The position numbers and the translations under genes were made by a program. From Neopestalotiopsis rosae (taxonomy: Eukaryota > Ascomycota > Sordariomycetes > Amphisphaeriales > Sporocadaceae): a stretch of DNA of 64,000 nt. Where the stretch lies: NCBI GenBank assembly GCA_023078685.1, contig JALGAS010000006.1:4712001-4776000 (forward strand). The letters are read 5' to 3'. This document shows, one piece after another, positions 24,423-36,006 of the stretch. The notes under the pieces were generated by a model that saw only the letters and a program-made list of their open reading frames with translations, did no database searches and was not told the DNA's origin. Each line of letters starts with the position of its first letter. Position 1 is the first letter of the stretch.

Positions 24423-24724
24423 TTAGAAGAAGCTTGATACAGCATCAATCACAAAGGGAGCTACATGGTCGCAATGTCAGCATGATTCCTACTTAACCTC
24501 ATCTGAGGATTCTTTTCTTGAACATACAAAAGTAGAGGGCTACGGCGGTGGCAGCAAAGGACTTGACAGTGAAGTTGGCCTGGGACTCGAGCTCGCGGAT
24601 CTCCTCGGCGCTCAACTGGGGTGGTGCGACTGATAACCGTTAGCCTTGTGCATAACTGGAGGGAAGGCTATGGGTAGACGCCGGCTAGATGGCCGGCCAA
24701 AGGAGCTGACCTACATCCAAACAT
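24423..24724 (-). CDS. TOM5: Mitochondrial import receptor subunit TOM5
   Basis: Small gene with model complement(join(24423..24460, 24528..24629, 24715..24724)), 49 residues. The first exon is only 10 nt (ATG TTT GGA T), so the gene is easy to miss. The protein begins MFGFAPPQLSAEEIRELES, then has one hydrophobic membrane segment (about residues 28-45, SFAATAVALYFSPFVIDAV), and ends SSFF. This matches the small tail-anchored Tom5 of the outer-membrane TOM complex, where fungal forms are about 50 residues, start with MFG and have an SPF motif late in the membrane segment. Both introns (85 and 67 nt) have GT/AG ends and keep phase, and joining them restores MFGFAPP and LYFSPF. Without the second splice the frame would end in a charged tail unlike the family. 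Confidence 0.85.
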
Positions 24725-26359
24725 TTTGTAGATGTGATGTGTGATACGGGAAGACGGGGGTTCCTTTGGCTAAGCTGTGGATCGAGTGTTTCTGCGGCTG
24801 TTTATTTGGCAGTAATGTTCTGTACAGATAGGTGGAAGGTACAAGTTCGTGTGAAGATATTGAAAGCGGATGCGCAATGACGCTATCGCTAGAATTTTTT
24901 AGGGAGTCTGAGTCGCCAGCCAGCTGCAAGTTAGGTAAGGTAGGAGCTCCATTTGCAAGGCGCGTCTGTGCCCGGCTGTCGCCATGCTAGGACTGGGGTT
25001 AGTGGTGGGAACTCCCATTGGGAGGAGACTGGGGTAATTCGTTGTCGGCTGGGCAATCCATGGAGCCCTGTGCCCATTCTTTACATGAGGACATTATGAA
25101 TCAAGATCGGTAATGATAGGTCTTGGAGTCCACGACTACTACCAACAGTATTGTCACCATCCAATTATTTTGTTACTTGTTGTTATGCTGGTTACTTTGC
25201 CGTGGTGTGCAATAGGCAGGCTTACTGAATTGTTGCTCTTGGTGACTACATAGCACACTACACCGAATCTATGAGCATTACATGGTACAATGCGCTTGTT
25301 CAGTCATGACTAACTGGTGCAGACATCACCTGCCAGTCTAGATATGCAATGCTGTGTCGAGGCGAAAGTCTATGATAAATCAAAAGTGTACACGCCGACA
25401 CTCACACACTTGACCAGACCGTATTACCCAACCGAGTGTACAGAATGGTGACAATACAATGAGCTGGCCACCACAAGGAGATAAAATGTATGTAATAGTT
25501 TGGGCGAAAGCGGAATATAGGCCGGTACAAATCCAATCTGCATCTTGATCTGCCCGCAAATCCTCTGTAGTGGTGAGCTGCAGCTTGCCCCCCTCCAAGG
25601 GTCTTCTCCTTTGACAAATGGCAATCTATGCCTCTTACGGTACATTGCAAGCGGACAGAAAAGCCGCGAAAAGGGCAAGGCGAGCAACCCAAACGACCCC
25701 AAGAGACTTGCCAGTGGAACCGTCTCAAGCCGGTCACTTGCGCCATGTGGCCCGAGATAACCCGCCACTCCGATACCTCGGGCGCCTACCCGTACCCTTG
25801 GTTACTTGGTACCTTTTTTTCTTTTTGGGCTGTGTCAATCTTATCTCCTACATTATGAACTGATTGCTGCTGGTCCTGACATACATTAGAGATAGCCGAT
25901 TAACGGCGAGTCAAGCATCACCGCAGTTTCAGTGGTAGCGACTCTTGGTCCCGTTTCCCCGATTAAAAAAAAAGTTCATCAGTGAGGATGAAATAAAAGA
26001 AAAAGAAGAATTGCTTGATGAACTTTGTTTCCTCCCAGTCTCTCATTCAACCATTCTGCGTACCAGCCCCAATTACGGCCGATTGACTGGCTCAAGGCAT
26101 ATCCATCTATTTTGTATCCAGTATCCACTTGTAGGATCTCAGTCTCGTTCTACTTTAAGGTGCCGAGCTTCACTTTCGGGAGCCGGGACCGTGTCGGCTT
26201 ACCCGCCGAAAACGAGTTGCTAAAGTCCCAGTCGCAGACTTGTGCTGTGAACAAGACTTTCACTCAATTGAGATTTTCGAGGCGCTTTTCTAGGTTTGCA
26301 CAGGTTCTCTGCAAGCTTTCGCCATAATCTCGAAAAGCAATCAATCACAAGTCGTGCAA
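24725..26359. other. Intergenic, divergent promoters of TOM5 and GCV2
   Basis: 1.6 kb between two divergent start codons. Frames open at 25380-25863 overlap each other on both strands and carry no domain. A poly-A run lies at about 25965-25973. The start of the glycine decarboxylase transcript should lie in the last few hundred bases. Confidence 0.45.
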
Positions 26360-29300
26360 ATGGCGAGCTCTGTACGAGCGCTGCCTCGGCGGCTGGGTCA
26401 ATTGGCCGCCCAGACGCGCATCACAAACTCTAGATGTCGGCTGAACCAATGGGCTGGTCGCCCATACGCTGTGAAGTCAGCTCCCGTCTGCATCCGGACT
26501 TTCACCAAGACTGCAGCATCGCCAGCAGATGTCGATGTCAACGCCGTGCCACACTCAGCTGAGGCTATTCGGAGCTATGCCGACCTCGACACCTTTGCTC
26601 GCCGTCATATCGGCCCTGATGACAAGGACACCAAGAAGATGCTCCAGGTCCTTTCTCCACCAGTCGACTCGCTGGATGCCTTTGTTGAGCAGGTCATTCC
26701 CGCCGATATTCTCACAAGAAGTCAAATGGATCTTGACTTGCCTGGGGCAAACAGCGGTCCCAAGAATGCGGCTCTTTCAGAAAAGGGCCTGGTCAAGGTC
26801 TTTGACGAAATTGCCAAGAAGAACAAGCCAATGCACAGTCTGATCGGCTCTGGCTATTACGAAACCATCACGCCGCCCGTCATTCAGAGAAATGTGCTGG
26901 AAAGCCCGGCCTGGTACACCAGCTACACTCCTTATCAGCCCGAAATCAGTCAAGGACGACTCGAGTCCCTGGTCAACTTTCAAACCATGGTGACTGATCT
27001 TACCGCGCTCCCCATTGCCAATGCAAGTCTACTCGACGAAGGGACGGCGGCTGCTGAAGCCATGACACTGTCGATGAATGCCCTGCCCTCATCGCGGGCT
27101 AAGAGAGCTGGCAAGACATTTGTTGTCTCGCACCAGGTGCACTCCCAGACCTTGGCGGTTCTCCGCGGCCGGGCTGACGGCTTCGGTATCAACATTGTGT
27201 CCAAGGACATCTCGAGCGAGAGCGCCGTGGCCGAGATTGAGGCCATCGGTGATGATCTGGTGGGCGTGTTGGTGCAGTATCCAGACACCACGGGTGGCGT
27301 TCAAGACTTCCGGAACCTGGCTTCCGCCGTTCACAAGCAAGGTGCCCTCTTGAGCTGCGCAACCGATTTGCTTGCTCTCACTGTGCTTACCCCTCCGGGA
27401 GAATGGGGAGCTGATATCGCTTTTGGAAGCGCACAGCGATTTGGTGTTCCCCTTGGTTACGGTGGACCTCATGCGGCCTTCTTTGCTGTGACAGAGAAGC
27501 ACAAGAGAAAGATTCCAGGAAGACTCGTCGGCTTGTCGAAGGATCGTCTGGGAGGAAATGCCTACCGCCTTGCTCTTCAAACTCGCGAGCAGCACATTAG
27601 ACGAGAGAAGGCCACAAGCAACGTGTGCACCTCTCAAGCCTTGTTGGCCAACATGAGTGCCCTTTATGCCGTATATCACGGTCCCGAGGGTCTCCAGGCC
27701 ATCGCAGAAAAGGTTATTCGTGGCGCACGTGTCATCTCACATCTCGCTGAGAAGGCCGGATTCAAGATTGTCAACTCCAACTCTGGAGCAGAGGGGGCCG
27801 TCTTGTTCGACACCGTTACGGTCGATGTTGGCTCGGCCGACAAGAAGAAGGAAATCCTCGAGATTGCCGAACAGCAAGGGCTTTTCATTGGCAATCCCAA
27901 GGAAGCCAGCCTTCTCTCATTCAGCGTCGGCGAGTCTGCCGATATCGACGTGCTCAAGAACGTAGCCCGAGTCCTTCTGCAGTCAGGAGAATCGCTCGCA
28001 GCGACGGAGGAGAAGTTCCAGGCAGAGGTCGATGAGGCTCTTGCGAAGCAGGGCACAGACTTGGGAATTCCCGAGACCTTTCGCAGGACGAGCAGTTTCC
28101 TCACCCACCCGGTCTTCAACACACACCACTCGGAAACGGAGCTCTTGCGCTACATTCATCATCTCCAGTCAAAGGACCTGTCTCTGGTGCACTCCATGAT
28201 CCCGCTTGGCTCATGTACCATGAAGCTGAACGGCACCACTGAAATGTCCTTGATTACCGACAAGCAAATGGGCTCTCTGCACCCAATGGCTCCACCAAGC
28301 GCCAGCAAGGGTTACCAGCACCTCTTTACCTGGTTCTGCAACCAGCTCGCCAACATCACCGGCATGGAGAGTGTCTCTCTTCAGCCTAACTCGGGTGCCC
28401 AGGGTGAGTTCGCAGGTCTGCGCGCCATCAGAGAATACCAAAAGGTGCACGGCAAAGGAGACAAGAAGAGGGACATTTGTCTGATTCCAGTCTCTGCACA
28501 TGGCACCAACCCGGCATCTGCTGCCATGGCAGGTATGCGTGTTGTTCCCGTCAAGTGTGACACCAAGACGGGCAACCTTGACATTGCCGATCTGGAAGCC
28601 AAATGCAAGCAGTATCAGGACGAGCTCGGCGCCATCATGGTCACCTACCCCAGCACATATGGAGTCTTTGAGCCCGAGATCAAGAAGGTCTGCAGTCTCG
28701 TCCACGAGTACGGTGGCCAAGTATACATGGATGGCGCCAACATGAATGCTCAGATTGGTCTCTGTTCGCCTGGAGAGATTGGCGCCGATGTGTGCCATCT
28801 GAATCTGCACAAGACGTTCTGCATTCCTCACGGCGGCGGTGGTCCCGGAGTCGGACCCATCTGTGTCAAGCAGCACTTGACACCCCATCTCCCCCGAGAC
28901 CCGTACAACGCAAACCCCGAGGAGGGTACACCAGCAAACCATCCTGTCAGTAGTGCACCATTTGGTAGCGCGAGCATTAACCTGATCAGCTGGGCCTACA
29001 ATACATTGATGGGTAAGTCATGATGCGCATCTTCTAGAGGTTGACACACGCTAATAATTTGCACAGGTCCCGATGGTCTTGCTCATGCTACCAAGATTGG
29101 CCTGCTCAATGCCAACTACCTCTTGTCTCGTCTCAAGCCTCACTACCAGATTCTCTACACCAACGACCAAGGACGCTGTGCTCACGAGTTCATCCTCGAC
29201 GTTCGTCCCTTTAGTAAGTCTGCTGGCGTCGAGGCCATTGATATTGCCAAGCGTCTTCAAGATTACGGCTTCCATGCTCCGACCATGAGCTGGCCCGTCG

Positions 29301-29647
29301 CTGGCACGCTCATGATTGAGCCGACAGAGTCCGAGTCCCTCGAAGAGCTTGATCGCTTCGTCGATGCTCTGGTGTCCATCCGCAAAGAAATTGCCGAGAT
29401 TGAGGAGGGCAAGGCACCTAAGGATATCAACGTCCTGAAACTCGCACCGCACCCGATGAAGGATTTGATTGATGGCGATGGCGATGGCAAGTGGGAGAGA
29501 AGCTATTCTAGAAGCAAGGCTGCTTATCCCTTGCCCTGGCTAAGGGAGAAGAAGTTCTGGCCGAATGTGGCTAGAATTGATGATGCCTTTGGCGACATGA
29601 ACTTGTTCTGCACTTGCCCGCCAGTGGAGGATACGACAGAGCAGTAA
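26360..29647 (+). CDS. GCV2: Mitochondrial glycine decarboxylase (P protein)
   Basis: Model join(26360..29012, 29067..29647), 1077 residues. The P protein is the pyridoxal-phosphate subunit of the glycine cleavage system in the mitochondrial matrix; it releases CO2 from glycine and passes the aminomethyl group to the lipoyl H protein. The N-terminus is an Arg-rich mitochondrial presequence ([20 protein letters not shown]). The core starts near [13 protein letters not shown]. Typical stretches include [47 protein letters not shown] and [16 protein letters not shown]; Lys818 in NLHKTF is the predicted PLP lysine. One 54-nt intron near the 3' end joins TLMG to PDGLAHAT in phase. I used the ATG at 26360, because the frame upstream starts only with GTG. 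Convergent with the GS-like gene. Confidence 0.96.
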
Positions 29648-30225
29648 TTGTCGTCATGAGGGGACATCTCGGGGTACATCGTGGTATGAATTTGGCTCAG
29701 GATATGGTATTTATTCAGCGTGCATCCTATTTCAACATTTTGGGAGGCGTAAAGCGGTACATTATGCGCAAGACCGGTTCTGACGCAAGGTCAATTTGCA
29801 ATTTGAAGCGCGGAGTTTTCATCAACTTCTGAGGCGCAGCATTGGTAGTCTGTTGCATATAATCGGTTGGGTCGGGCTCGGGACAAATAGATTGTCTCAA
29901 AAAGATATTTATACAAATCATTTCAGAGAAACTGGACCACAATTTGCTCATAGTGATGAATTGAATAGCACATGCAAATTTCTGAGGACATAAGTGCCAT
30001 TATTACTGGCCATCGGACCACTTTTCAAGGCAATTGTACAGCTAAGGGGTGAAATAAATGAATACTTTGATGGAGAATGTTTCAACCGCATCTACATCTA
30101 GTTCGTAAACTGTGTGGGTATAGTCGTAAGCTAGATCCTTGTGAGATATCATAGACAATTGTCTGAAAGTTGGAAATCTTCTCCTCCCAAACCCTCGCCA
30201 AACGCCAGCAAGAGGTTATACACGA
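29648..30225. other. Intergenic, convergent 3' ends
   Basis: 578 bp between the stop codons of GCV2 and the glutamine-synthetase-like gene. No gene seen. Confidence 0.5.
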
Positions 30226-31743
30226 TTAGACAGTCTCAATATATCGCTTCATCTCCCAGTCAGTAACGGCCTCATCCCATAATCTAATTTCGTGACGCCG
30301 AGTACCACCAAAGTGCTCAACAAATTCATCACCAAACACCTGTGAATTATGTTAGTTCTCGTGATTCGCATTCTCAAGTCGTAAAATTCGTTGACGTACC
30401 TCTCTTGCAATGCTGTCCTTCTCCATGAACTTGTCTACCGCCTCCTTGAGGTTCTTTGCCAACCTCTCACCTTGGTCGGCGCCGCTGCCCACGTCTTCTC
30501 CCTTACCCAGAGGTGGCAGCTTGATCTCCATCTTCTTCTCAACACCCCGCCAGCCGAGACCCAGGATAGCAGCCATGACATAGTGAGGGTTGGTATCAGC
30601 GCCGGGTACTCGGATCTCGAAGCGTGTTGCGCCAGGCTTTGATGTTGGTGGTGCGATCAGACGGATGGAGGCAGCGCGGTGCTCCAAACCCCAGGACACA
30701 GTCACCGGAGCCCAAAAGTTTTCCACAAGTCGCTTGTAACTGTTGATGGTGGGCGCCAACAGTGGCATGATGTAAGGCAATCCGTCAATCAGACCAGCTA
30801 GGAAATGACGCCCCAAATCACTGAGGTGCGCAACATCTGCCCAAGGTGCATTCTCGTCCTTGGTTTCCCGTGCGAGCAGATTCTTTCCATCCTTGTCGAC
30901 AACAGAGAAGTGAGTGTGCCCACTGTTGCCCGGAAGTCCCTGCTTGGGCTTGGCCATGAAGCAAGGAGTGATGCCGTACTTTGTGCCAATGGACTTTACA
31001 GCATACTTGAAAAGGCCAGCGCGGTCTGCCATGTCGCTGATCTGGCCAAACTCCAGCGCAGCCTCAAAGACACCAGGACCACTCTCAGTATGCCATCCCT
31101 CAATGTCACACTTGAACTTGGCACAAGAGTCGAATATCTCGTAAAAGTAATCCTTGTTGTGCACTGGCCGGGTGATGCTGTATCCAAACATGCCCTCGGT
31201 CAGAGCAGGCAGAGTGTGGGGTGGGTTGTCGCGCAGATAAGCAGCCGTGGAGGGCTTCGCGTCGCTCGAGTCGGTCGACGGTGTCTTGAACTGGTAGAAC
31301 TCATATTCAGCACCAGCCATGGCATCGTAGCCATGGGCCTTGAACTTGTCCAATTGTGTCTTCAACAGGCCACGAGGACAGGCGCTGACAGGCTCCTGGG
31401 TATCGGGGTCGTAGAAGCTGACGAGGAAGAAGGGAATGTCGTCCTCCCAAGGAACACGTCTGAAGGTGCTGAGGTCGGGAATGGCAATGAGATCTCTGTA
31501 GCCGTTTTCCTTGTTGCTGATCTTGAGCTCTTGGAAGTAGGTCATGTCGTGCATGTCCCAGCCAAAGATGACAGAGCAGAAGCCGAAACCGGACTTTGCA
31601 ATGGACAGGAACTTGTTCTTGGAGACCAGCTTTCCGCGCAGAACGCCATCGGCGTCGACTCCAGCGAGCTTGACCTTGTTGTCATTCTGGAGGATCTGTG
31701 GCAGAGTCTCGAGGGTAACCTCTAGTTCTTGCGATGAAGACAT
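30226..31743 (-). CDS. Type-I glutamine-synthetase-like enzyme
   Basis: Model complement(join(30226..30339, 30400..31743)), 485 residues. An ATP-dependent gamma-glutamyl ligase of the GS-I fold: beta-grasp domain at about residues 20-110, then the catalytic barrel. Visible active-site motifs: AGAEYEFYQF and ESGPGVFEAALEF (metal/ammonium-site glutamates), PGNSGHTHFS (ATP/metal His), SYKRL, LEHRAASIRLI and FEIRVPGADTNPHYV. The last 37 residues (VFGDEFVEHFGG... to YIETV) come from a second exon after a 60-nt intron. The normal nitrogen-assimilating fungal glutamine synthetase is the shorter type II, so this is not that housekeeping enzyme. Stand-alone fungal type-I forms resemble bacterial gamma-glutamylputrescine synthetase (PuuA) and the C-terminal half of FluG. 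The substrate (a polyamine or other amine) is uncertain. Confidence 0.9.
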
Positions 31744-34500
31744 GGTGAATGTTTGAGATGGTTTCTTCTGGAGGAGCGCTGGAACGAATGCGACGGAGCG
31801 AGTGAAGGTGTCAAAGATTTTGCAAGCGTCGACAGAACTCTTCAGAGAATTGCCAGAGACAGCCGCTCGTCGTATCGAGTGGTTGGTGGACGAAGGAGGA
31901 AGGGATGGTGTTGAATGAGGGTGGGATTCTTGTTCGAGGCGCTGCAGCGGTGACGGTGACGTAGTGGCTGGTTGTGCTCACCAAGCTAACAAGATAAGCA
32001 GGATCCAAGGACTACCACGACCTTGAGTGGTGTGTGGGAGAGAAGAGATTGGCTGGAATGAAACGAACAAATCGTGTATTCCAAGGCAAAGGATCGATGA
32101 AGGAGAATAATAAGAGCAAAATAAGATGTTACGGCGGTTATCGCAACGGTCTGGCTCGTCTCAGCTCGATTGACTGCTGCTGGCAAGTACAGCCGCAGCG
32201 CCGTATCGCGGGCGGCATTTCTTTAGTGTTGATCCCGGCTCCGTGATAACCTCAAACGTGGGTCTTGACGGGCTGACAGGCACCACGATAAGCTCCAGTA
32301 CATAAATGGTGAATTAATCCTATGATTGGTGGGCATTATCTATTTCATGTGTTCTTAATTGCACCATTACATTCATGTTATATCTACTACTAGGTAGTTT
32401 TCGAACTCGCTGTAGGTATGCGCAATGTGAGGATTGGTCAGTCGCCCACACCGAGCCATGGCGGTTGCGAATCTTTGGATTCCTTTTCATCGTGAGCTGA
32501 GGTAGTGTCTATGGTTGCGCGACAAGTCTTGGCATACTTAAGGGTTCAACTTCGAGCAATTCGAGTTCTTGGCTTGCATATTGGTGTTCCTGTATACATG
32601 ATGTAGCTACAGACTATGCGTCCAGGCATTTGGTGGTCGACCGATTGCTCAGGAACTATAACTTCGATGCGATAGTGAAAAAAAGCGCTTTTGGTCCCCC
32701 CAAAGCGATGCACCCCGCATGATGGATGCTACTGGCCGTTTTGCGCCGTACACGCACGACCTGGAGCCAACACATGGCCACCCCTGCCTGTAGCCCCCAA
32801 TGTACTTTGTGCTACATGTAAACAGCGTCCGATGTCACGGAGAATAAAAAAAAACCGGCAAACCGCAACTGTATACCGTCTTGGGAATGTGATGGGTAGG
32901 CATGTATTCATGCGATTCAGTCTTGATGCGAATTTATTACAATACAGGCAAAGATAGCCAGATGTTTTTTTCGTGCGCGGATGCCGAGCCAGCGATTCAA
33001 TGACTATACCAATCAGGTCATGTTCCAGTCAATTGGTTTATCAATGGCCCTATGTAGTAGTATAGCATCTGGGGCTTTCCTTCTCGCTCTCACCTAGTCT
33101 CACCTCCACATACCCACTGAGCGCAAACGACGGTGCGACGACCATGACTCGAATGTAATCTCAATGCGGGCGAGCGAGATAGGTCGGAATAGAGCATGAT
33201 AATAATCAAAACATCGTATACTCCTCACCCTGTGTAGGCGAGTTCCCTTCTGTCATACATCCAGTCATTAGCTTACGGGTCTTTCGGCTGCCGATCGCTG
33301 TGGTTGCTGAAGATGCCATGTGGTCACAATGCTGTTTCTATTACGATGTTATTAGGAGACAATAACTAGTCACCTTTGCCTAGATACATCCGCAGTGACC
33401 TGTCTGTTTGCGCCATTGACGCCCGGATCTCGGTCTGCGTCTATAGTGCGCAGGAGGAGTGTGTTTGTTTGGCATGATTGTCGTGTACTGCATGCCTGCT
33501 ATGGTATGCATACTCGTGGGCGGTTTAATGGTGAGCATGACCGCGATGATCAACTGTTTATACCAGAGACGAGGAAGCCATTCCAACAAATCTATGTAAC
33601 CTCTAGTCAACGTCTACTTTGCCTGCCAAGACCAGGCTGCGAGTAGCCGGCCGGCCTACCAATAACTATGCTTCTATGGTCTCTTTTTCACTTTGCATTC
33701 CCCTTGAATCTGATTGGTCTCCTGTCCCTTGTCAAGATCTGGACACATGACGTCTGATGTGAGCGAGTCAAGAGTCAAAAAAGAAACGGAGCGCCGCCAG
33801 CGTAAAGTCCGATTACCCTCCGCAATGTGTAGCACCGCTGGCACCTGCAGGGCCCTGGGGGTGTAGATAAGATAAGCCTAGCCTCGTTCCATCCTTATCA
33901 GGTCCAAGAATACATCCAGGTATCGCCGTTTTCGGAAAAGCAACCCCTCCAATCCAACTCTTGCCCATCTCTCCCCATGTTTCGTCGCCTCGTCGCCAGA
34001 ACAGGCCTGCATTGGGGATAATCCGTATCGTATCAGTTGCTCCTCCAGGGTCCAACCTCTTTTGCCGAATGGCGGGGTCTTGGAATTTGCTGTATCTCAG
34101 CAATGGCCAAGATACCTACCTGCGTACTAGTCTATAGGTACGTGAGAGGTGTGGTTGAGGAATAGGTAGGAAAAAGAATATTTCGTTGCTTCTTGACTCA
34201 TTATCTCGTGGCATTCCCCCCAGGTGCTGGTTCTCATATTCCCACTACGTAAAGGTACTGCCCACCACCGCCTCAGGACGCTTCATGCCCACCGAGTCGG
34301 GGTTGCCATAAGGTAATAACCCATTATCTAGTCCCTGTCGTGGCACATGTACATCTTCGCCTTCACCGTTCCACCACCGTTGCAATATCTACTCCGTGGT
34401 TTTTCTTTGATCTGAACCTCACTCCCCTTCCTCTTTCTTCTTCTCATTCATCACTCTATCGTGCAACTACATCTCGAGCTCTGCTCTGCTCTATACTCTT
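31744..34500. other. Intergenic, divergent upstream regions of GS-like and SDR genes
   Basis: About 2.8 kb. The part next to the GS-like gene is pyrimidine-rich on its sense strand, as expected of a leader. Two overlapping GATAA motifs occur near 33867. Frames here are short and unsupported. No tRNA or repeat recognised. Confidence 0.45.
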
Positions 34501-34574
34501 CCTACAACTCAATCAAGAGTACATCATCTCGCAATCTCCTACAACTCAATCAAGAGTACATCATCTCGCAATCT
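34501..34574. repeat. Perfect 37-bp tandem duplication in the SDR leader
   Basis: Two identical adjacent copies of a 37-bp unit (34501-34537 and 34538-34574), each starting CCTACAACTCAATCAAGAG. The second copy ends 42 bp before the SDR start codon, so the duplication is probably in the 5' untranslated leader. Confidence 0.93.
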
Positions 34575-34616
34575 CCTTCCCTTCTATACGATAACCACCT
34601 TATCTCACCGACAAAC

Positions 34617-35692
34617 ATGGGCTCTCTCTTCAACACCCACCAAGGCCGTTTGGCCGGCAAGAACGCCATTGTCACCGGCGCTGCTGGGTAAGTCTGCACC
34701 TATTGTCTTTGCGACATGCGCAAACAAGTTGCGGCGCTCCACCGGAGAGTGTCCATCGATGGCTCTCGCTGCCTCCCTAGAAGATTTTGTGGAGGGGAGG
34801 ATACAAGGAAATGTCTTGGCTGACATGTTCAAGCGGAATTGGTCTGGAGACATGCATTCTGTTCGCCAAGGAGGGCGCCAGCATCCTGATGACCGATATC
34901 TCTGAGCCTGCTCTTGAAAAGGCCAAGGCCAAGATTACCCAGTTGGTTCCTGGCGCAAAGCGCGTCGAGACCATGGTACGTCTCAAATCTCCCCCAAAAA
35001 TCACCTATCTTGCCATGGGTTAACTGACCGTTGCTGTTCAGGTTTGCGATGTCTCCAAGGAGGCTCAGGTTCAAGCCGCCGTCGAATCGCTCGATTCCTG
35101 GGGTGGTCTCGATATCATCTTCAACAATGCCGGTATTATGCACGCACATGACGATGATGCTGTCGGCACGCCTGAGAAGATCTGGGATCTCACCATGGAC
35201 ATCAATGTCAAGGGTGTCTGGTACGGTTCCAAGCATGCAGTCCTGGCTCTGCGCAAGCACAAGAAGACAAAGGGCAGCATCATCAACACGGCATCAGTTG
35301 TCGCCCTGGTCGGTTCTGCAACTCCTCAGCTAGCTTACACTGCCTCCAAGGGCGCCGTCCTCGCCATGACCCGCGAGCTCGCCATTGTCCACGCCCGTGA
35401 AGGCTTCCGCTTCAACAGCTTGTGCCCCGCACCTCTCAACACTCCTCTTCTCCAGGACTGGCTCGGCGATGACGTTCCCAAGCGCATGCGCCGTGAGATC
35501 CACTTCCCGTCTGGCCGCTTTGGCGAGGCCATCGAGCAGGCTCAGGCTGTTCTGTTCCTGGCCAGCGACGAGGCAAGCTTTGTCAACGGCCACGAGATGG
35601 TGGTCGATGGTGGCATGACCAAGGCATATGTCACCCCTGAGGGACAGCCAACCGCCGCTCCTGTCAACAATGCACTGAAGGAGGAACTCTGA
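34617..35692 (+). CDS. Short-chain dehydrogenase/reductase (classical SDR)
   Basis: Model join(34617..34687, 34834..34975, 35042..35692), 287 residues. Classical SDR, NAD(P)-dependent oxidation or reduction of an alcohol/ketone. The cofactor motif TGAAGGIG spans the first splice junction, which confirms it. Other motifs: NNAG (IIFNNAGIM), NTASVVALVG with the catalytic Ser region, YTASK with the catalytic Tyr and Lys, then SLCPAPLNTPLL and the terminal VNGHEMVVDGGMTKAY. The acidic residue in MTDISEP after the second strand suggests a preference for NAD over NADP (inference). The C-terminal tail after the SDR fold (VTPEGQPTAAPVNNALKEEL) is short. No signal peptide. The substrate cannot be read from sequence. 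The 37-bp tandem duplication lies just upstream. Confidence 0.9.
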
Positions 35693-36006
35693 GTTATTCA
35701 GAGTGGCTAATTTGGCGATTGACGGCTGCGGGTAAGCCAGTTGACGCTGTTTAATGACTTGAGAGGTTGCTTGGAGCATGGAGTCATGGTTTTTATGATT
35801 GCTAGAGGATGCGCTGATTCCCCAAAGAACGTTGTGCCGTCGCTTCTTGGTCCCTGGTTTACGATAGACATGGCATTGCGTGCTTTACATTTACGACGCA
35901 GAGAGATAGTGAGTTTGTATTGAAAATATGTATGCAAAATCGCTCCCACGAACGCCATTTCTATGCTGCTTGCTCAGAGTGCAGGAAACTTTCCAAGGAG
36001 TACATC
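35693..36006. other. Intergenic, convergent 3' ends
   Basis: 314 bp between the SDR stop and the methylisocitrate lyase stop. Nothing further seen. Confidence 0.5.

Noticed and set aside
25380..25863. Several overlapping frames (72-114 codons) upstream of GCV2
   Set aside because: Open in nearly all frames on both strands, no domain, no exon logic.
28211..28942. 243-codon antisense frame within GCV2
   Set aside because: Shadow of the conserved P-protein sequence.
30805..31725. 306-codon antisense frame opposite the glutamine-synthetase-like gene
   Set aside because: Shadow of the sense codon bias; no recognisable features.
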